Positions 61,301 to 64,000 of a DNA stretch of 64,000 bases are shown piece by piece. Position 1 is the first letter of the stretch; each line of letters starts with the position of its first letter. The position numbers and the translations under genes are program-made. Source of the DNA: BA4 sp044376575. Lineage in GTDB: Bacteria > Bacteroidota > Bacteroidia > CAIKAF01. The stretch lies in the NCBI GenBank assembly GCA_044376575.1, contig JBILKR010000011.1, forward strand, positions 12,927 to 76,926, in the 5' to 3' direction. A model generated the notes under the pieces. The model saw nothing but the letters and a program-made list of their open reading frames with translations, was not told the origin of the DNA and did not search any database.

Positions 61301-64000
61301 TACGAACACAACGATCTTGACTTGCGCACAGACGAGCATCAGTGTGACAGCAGGCACGGGAGTGAGTTATCAGTGGAGTGGAGGGAACACACCCACTACA
61401 GCGGCCAATACGTTTACCCAGCCGGGAACCTATACGGTGACGGTTACAGGGGCGAATGGCTGTACAGCGACCAGTAGTATTACGATAACGCAGGATGTAG
61501 CTCCACCGTTAGTATCTATCACGAACAATACGAACACAACGATCTTGACTTGTTCTCAGACGAGCATCAGTGTAACGGCAGGCACTGGAGTTAGCTATCA
61601 GTGGAGCAATGCAGTAAACACAGCCACGAATATCTTTACCCAACCGGGTACATATACGGTGACAGTGACAGGGTCGAATGGCTGTACCGCCACGAGCAGT
61701 ATTACGATTACGCAAAATATCGCACCACCTCCTACGACCATCACAAACAATACAAACACAACGATCTTAACTTGCGCCCAGACGAGCATCAGTGTAACAG
61801 CGGGAACGGGAGTTGGTTATCAGTGGAGCAATGCAGTAAATACAGCGGCTAATACGTTCACTCAGCCGGGAGTATATACAGTGACAGTGACAGGGGCAAA
61901 TGGCTGTACCGCCACGAGCAGTATCACGATTACCCAAAACATTACTCCACCGACGGTATCGATTACGAACAATACAAATACAACGATCTTGACCTGCGCA
62001 CAGACGAGCATCAGTGTAACGGCAGGTACGGGAGTGAGCTATCAGTGGAGTGGAGGAAACACTCCCACGACAGCTGCCAATACGTTTACTCAGCCGGGAA
62101 CCTATACAGTAACGGTAACAGGAGCGAATGGATGTACTGCCACGAGCAGCATTACACTCACGCAGGATATTACTCCACCGACAGTATCGATTACGAACAA
62201 TACGAATACAACGATCTTGACCTGTTCTCAGACAAGCATTAGTGTGACAGCAGGCATGGGAGTGAGTTATCAGTGGAGTGGAGGAAACACGCCCACCACA
62301 GCAGTCAATACGTTTACCCAGCCGGGTACCTATACGGTGACGGTGACGGGAGCGAATGGTTGTACAGCCACCAGCAGTATTACGATTACGCAAAACATTA
62401 CTCCACCGACGGTATCGATTACGAACAATACGAACACAACGATCTTGACCTGTTCTCAGACAAGCATTAGTGTAACAGCAGGGACTGGAGTTAGCTATCA
62501 GTGGAGCAATGCAGTAAATACCCCGGCTAATACGTTCACCCAGCCGGGAGTATATACAGTGACAGTGACAGGGGCAAATGGTTGTACCGCCACGAGCAGC
62601 ATTACGATTACGCAAAATGTCGCACCACCTCCTACGACCATCACAAACAATACAAACACAACAATCTTGACCTGTTCTCAGACGAGCATCAGTGTAACAG
62701 CGGGCACGGGAGTTGGTTATCAGTGGAGCAATGTAGTAAATACAGCGGCTAATACGTTCACTCAGCCGGGAGTATATACAGTGACAGTGACAGGGGCAAA
62801 TGGCTGTACCGCCACGAGCAGTATCACGATTACCCAAAATATCACTCCACCGACGGTATCGATTACGAATAATACGAATACAACGATCTTGACTTGCGCG
62901 CAGACGAGCATCAGTGTAACGGCAGGCACGGGAGTGAGCTATCAGTGGAGTGGCGGCAACACGCCCACTACCGCGGCCAATACGTTCACTCAGCCGGGAA
63001 CCTATACAGTAACGGTAACAGGAGCGAATGGATGTACTGCCACGAGCAGTATTACACTCACGCAGGATATTACTCCACCGACAGTATCGATTACGAACAA
63101 TACGAACACAACGATATTGACGTGTTCTCAGACGAGCATCAGTGTGACAGCAGGCATGGGAGTGAGTTATCAGTGGAGTGGGGGAAACACGCCCACCACA
63201 GCTCCTAATACGTTTACCCAGCCAGGAACCTATACGGTGACGGTGACAGGGGCGAATGGCTGTACAGCGACGAGCAGTATTACGCTCACGCAGGATGTGG
63301 TGTTACCGGTAGTAACGATAACCAATAATAGCAATACAACCTTATTGAATTGTATCCAGACCAGTATAGCTGTAACAGCGGGTACTGGAGTTAGCTATCA
63401 GTGGAGCAATGCAGTAAACACAGCCACGAATACCTTTACCCAACCGGGTACATATACGGTGACTGTGATGGGAGCTAATGGCTGCACTTCAAGTAGTAGT
63501 ATATTGATTACACAGGATATAGCAGCCCCTGTGGTAACCATCAATAATATGAGCAATACCACAGAGCTTACATGTTTACAGCCTACGATAGACTTACAGG
63601 CATCAGGCGGAGTGAGTTATATATGGAGTGGGGGCAGTAGTTTAAATACGGCTACAACGACAATCAGTTCTCCAGCGGTTTATTTGGTATTGGTAACGGG
63701 TGCGAATGGCTGTACCTCAACGGGAAGCATCACCATTACACAGGACATCGCCCCCCCGGTGGTGAATATAATCAATAACAGTAATACAAGCACGCTGACC
63801 TGTGTTCAGACGAGCATCAGTGTAACAGCGGGCACGGGAGTGAGTTATCAGTGGAGCGGAGGAAATACACCAGCTACGGCAGCTAATACGTTTACCCAGC
63901 CGGGGACTTATATGGTGACGGTGACAGGCGCGAATGGCTGTACATCAACATCAATGATATTGATAGATGAGGATGTGTTGCCACCCAATGCGAACATAGT
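58383..64000 (+). CDS. Giant secreted protein: ALK/LTK-like glycine-rich domain plus 20 Ig-like repeats (partial)
   Basis: Open in one frame from ATG 58383 to the right edge, 1872 codons, no stop. Signal peptide about 1-33 (cleavage after SYA). Residues about 37-275 match the glycine-rich domain of ALK/LTK receptors: a short beta start (VSFYYTGNIQTWVVP), INVLAAGAKGG, the GGWNGGGNG and CGGGGASDVRI blocks, then RLIVGSGGGGRAGG and runs of Gly. Residues 276-357 are one divergent Ig-like domain, and from 358 twenty tandem units of 74-76 residues follow; each has two Cys (ILTC and ANGC), enough for one disulphide per unit. The C-terminus is beyond the window, so no sorting signal can be seen. It is probably a cell-surface adhesin exported like its upstream neighbour (64-base gap). 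Confidence 0.93.
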   Translation, partial: MCNYRKFISLNLNIESIILLLLFFFFSNSFSYAQQSVSFYYTGNIQTWVVPPCVTTINVLAAGAKGGGNNGGNGAVVQGNVPVTPGQILQIRVGGMGNCPTGGWNGGGNGWTASPSNHLSCGGGGASDVRIPPYALNNRLIVGSGGGGRAGGSPYQVNGGAGACATGFAGAGSPFTGTGGGGGSQFSGGNGGPPWGGGQWGQAGSLGNGGNGGYYINASGGGGGGGFYGGGGGGADNCCAYANGGGGGGGGSSLTPAAGTCNASSNTGNGYVTITYTTSPVIVSASNTGPYCTGQTIQLNTNSPGTYVWTGPNNFYSTLQNPTIPNASIANAGVYTVTVTNNNCTSTATTTVVVNQGPVVSIINNTNSTVLNCNQTSISLSATGGGTYQWSGGNTPTSPFNTFTQPGTYTVTVTGANGCTATSSITITQDVTPPVVSITNNSNSSQLNCLQSSISVTAGTGVSYQWSGGNTPTTATNTFTQPGTYTVTVTGANGCTATSSITITQDLTPPPAIITNNTNTTILTCAQTSISVTAGTGASYQWSGGNTPTTAANTFTQPGVYTVTVTGANGCTATSSITITQNITPPIASITNNTNTTILTCSQTSISVTAGTGVSYQWSGGNTPTTAANTFTQPGTYTVTVTGANGCTATSSITISQNITPPTVSITNNTNTTILTCAQTSISVTAGTGVSYQWSGGNTPTTAANTFTQPGTYTVTVTGANGCTATSSITITQDVTPPVVSITNNSNSSQLNCLQSSISVTAGTGVSYQWSGGNTPTTASNTFTQPGTYTVTVTGANGCTATSSITITQDLTPPPAIITNNTNTTILTCAQTSISVTAGTGASYQWSGGNTPTTAANTFTQPGVYTVTVTGANGCTATSSITITQNITPPIASITNNTNATILTCAQTSISVTAGTGVSYQWSGGNTPTTAANTFTQPGTYTVTVTGANGCTATSSITISQNITPPTVSITNNTNTTILTCAQTSISVTAGTGVSYQWSGGNTPTTAANTFTQPGTYTVTVTGANGCTATSSITITQDVAPPLVSITNNTNTTILTCSQTSISVTAGTGVSYQWSNAVNTATNIFTQPGTYTVTVTGSNGCTATSSITITQNIAPPPTTITNNTNTTILTCAQTSISVTAGTGVGYQWSNAVNTAANTFTQPGVYTVTVTGANGCTATSSITITQNITPPTVSITNNTNTTILTCAQTSISVTAGTGVSYQWSGGNTPTTAANTFTQPGTYTVTVTGANGCTATSSITLTQDITPPTVSITNNTNTTILTCSQTSISVTAGMGVSYQWSGGNTPTTAVNTFTQPGTYTVTVTGANGCTATSSITITQNITPPTVSITNNTNTTILTCSQTSISVTAGTGVSYQWSNAVNTPANTFTQPGVYTVTVTGANGCTATSSITITQNVAPPPTTITNNTNTTILTCSQTSISVTAGTGVGYQWSNVVNTAANTFTQPGVYTVTVTGANGCTATSSITITQNITPPTVSITNNTNTTILTCAQTSISVTAGTGVSYQWSGGNTPTTAANTFTQPGTYTVTVTGANGCTATSSITLTQDITPPTVSITNNTNTTILTCSQTSISVTAGMGVSYQWSGGNTPTTAPNTFTQPGTYTVTVTGANGCTATSSITLTQDVVLPVVTITNNSNTTLLNCIQTSIAVTAGTGVSYQWSNAVNTATNTFTQPGTYTVTVMGANGCTSSSSILITQDIAAPVVTINNMSNTTELTCLQPTIDLQASGGVSYIWSGGSSLNTATTTISSPAVYLVLVTGANGCTSTGSITITQDIAPPVVNIINNSNTSTLTCVQTSISVTAGTGVSYQWSGGNTPATAANTFTQPGTYMVTVTGANGCTSTSMILIDEDVLPPNANI
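59650..61473 (+). repeat. 912-bp segmental duplication within the array (four units)
   Basis: The stretch about 59650-60561 (units 2-5) recurs as about 60562-61473 (units 6-9) with a constant 912-base offset, 4 x 228. Shared unique markers include the variant NNSNSSQLNCLQSS followed by QDLTPPPAIITNN and PPIASITNN in the same order. Differences are scattered single bases, so the duplication is recent. Confidence 0.88.
61490..63289 (+). repeat. 900-bp segmental duplication within the array (four units)
   Basis: About 61490-62389 (units 10-13) recurs as about 62390-63289 (units 14-17), offset 900 bases = two 222-base plus two 228-base units. Marker order is kept: two NAVNTA-type units with PPPTTITNN between them, then SSITLTQDITPP and the variant TAGMGVSYQW. 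Unit 18 resembles unit 10 again, as though a third copy had started. Confidence 0.85.

Larger units (their letters stand above)
59454..64000 (+). repeat. Tandem 222/228-bp repeat array, 20 complete units
   Basis: Twenty units, mostly 228 bases (76 residues, with YQWSGGNTPTTA) and in a minority 222 bases (74 residues, with YQWSNAVNTA). Core of a unit: SITNNTNTTILTC, TSISVTAGTGVSYQW, FTQPGTYTVTVTGANGC, TATSSITITQ. Units 2-17 are close to identical in DNA, whereas units 1, 18, 19 and 20 are more divergent. The array continues beyond the window; unit 21 begins at about 63980. Confidence 0.95.

Noticed and set aside
59730..63208. Long open frames antisense to, and in other frames of, the repeat array (for example 61767-62837 minus, 59730-60353 minus, 60642-61265 minus)
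   Set aside because: They repeat with the same period as the Ig-like units, have Arg/Cys-rich unlikely compositions, and lie opposite a clear 1872-codon frame; they are shadows produced by the repeats.
59454..64000. CRISPR or satellite-like tandem repeat
   Set aside because: Units are 222-228 bases, in frame, coding and without spacers; they are protein repeats.

Overview
The window is a chromosomal segment of a member of the Bacteroidota. The evidence is consistent: two proteins carry type IX secretion (T9SS) C-terminal sorting signals (26866-30837 and 54773-58318), porZ sits directly before recO, there are DUF4293 and DUF4199 neighbours of rho, a bTHX ribosomal protein, TAnnTTTG promoter elements, and almost no Shine-Dalgarno sequences. 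DNA is AT-rich except in the repeat array at the right end. I do not place it below phylum level. I saw no insertion sequence, prophage, integrase or CRISPR array.

Layout. 1-1902: a 5'-nucleotidase split into a metallophosphatase gene and a C-terminal-domain lipoprotein gene, then DUF4293. 2118-4201: rho, with a long disordered N-terminal extension, and a DUF4199 membrane protein. 4202-9251: secreted EEP nuclease/phosphatase, THUMP rRNA methyltransferase, GT-C glycosyltransferase and ornithine aminotransferase. 9378-16985: rlmD, htpG, two small unknown genes, mutL and two consecutive rhomboid proteases. 16993-21348: a minus-strand run reading Mpo1-like/DUF962, aldehyde dehydrogenase, TPR, polyprenol-type GT2 and dihydroorotase. 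21430-24772: an orphan two-domain ArsA, and a padR-pspC operon with a near-textbook palindromic operator. 24875-30837: RsmB-type methyltransferase, atypical MBL-fold protein and a large T9SS sialidase-fold protein. 30932-39772: small membrane and surface proteins, the psd-cdsA phospholipid pair, M1 peptidase, NlpC/P60 and thiolase. 39880-46685: bTHX, pdxH, GT-C, porZ, recO and a fructosamine-kinase-like gene. 46759-48890: tRNA-Ala(GGC), a DEAD-box helicase/cold-shock protein operon with a long leader, and tRNA-Asp(GTC). 49023-54611: acyl-CoA dehydrogenase, anmK and secA. 54773-64000: two giant surface proteins.

How the genes relate. SecA moves proteins into the periplasm, PorZ belongs to the T9SS attachment machinery, and the two sorting-signal proteins (and perhaps the third giant one) are its likely cargo. 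The rest is mostly housekeeping: RNA modification (three methyltransferases), mismatch repair and recombination (mutL, recO), protein quality control (htpG, rhomboids), envelope lipids and muropeptide recycling.

The most unusual object is the open-ended gene from 58383 to the right edge (at least 1872 residues). It has a signal peptide, a glycine-rich domain resembling that of the animal receptor kinases ALK/LTK, one divergent Ig-like domain, and 20 tandem 74-76-residue Ig-like units. The central units are nearly identical in DNA, are arranged as two independent four-unit segmental duplications, and have a GC content well above the rest of the window. It looks like an actively homogenising, length-variable surface adhesin.
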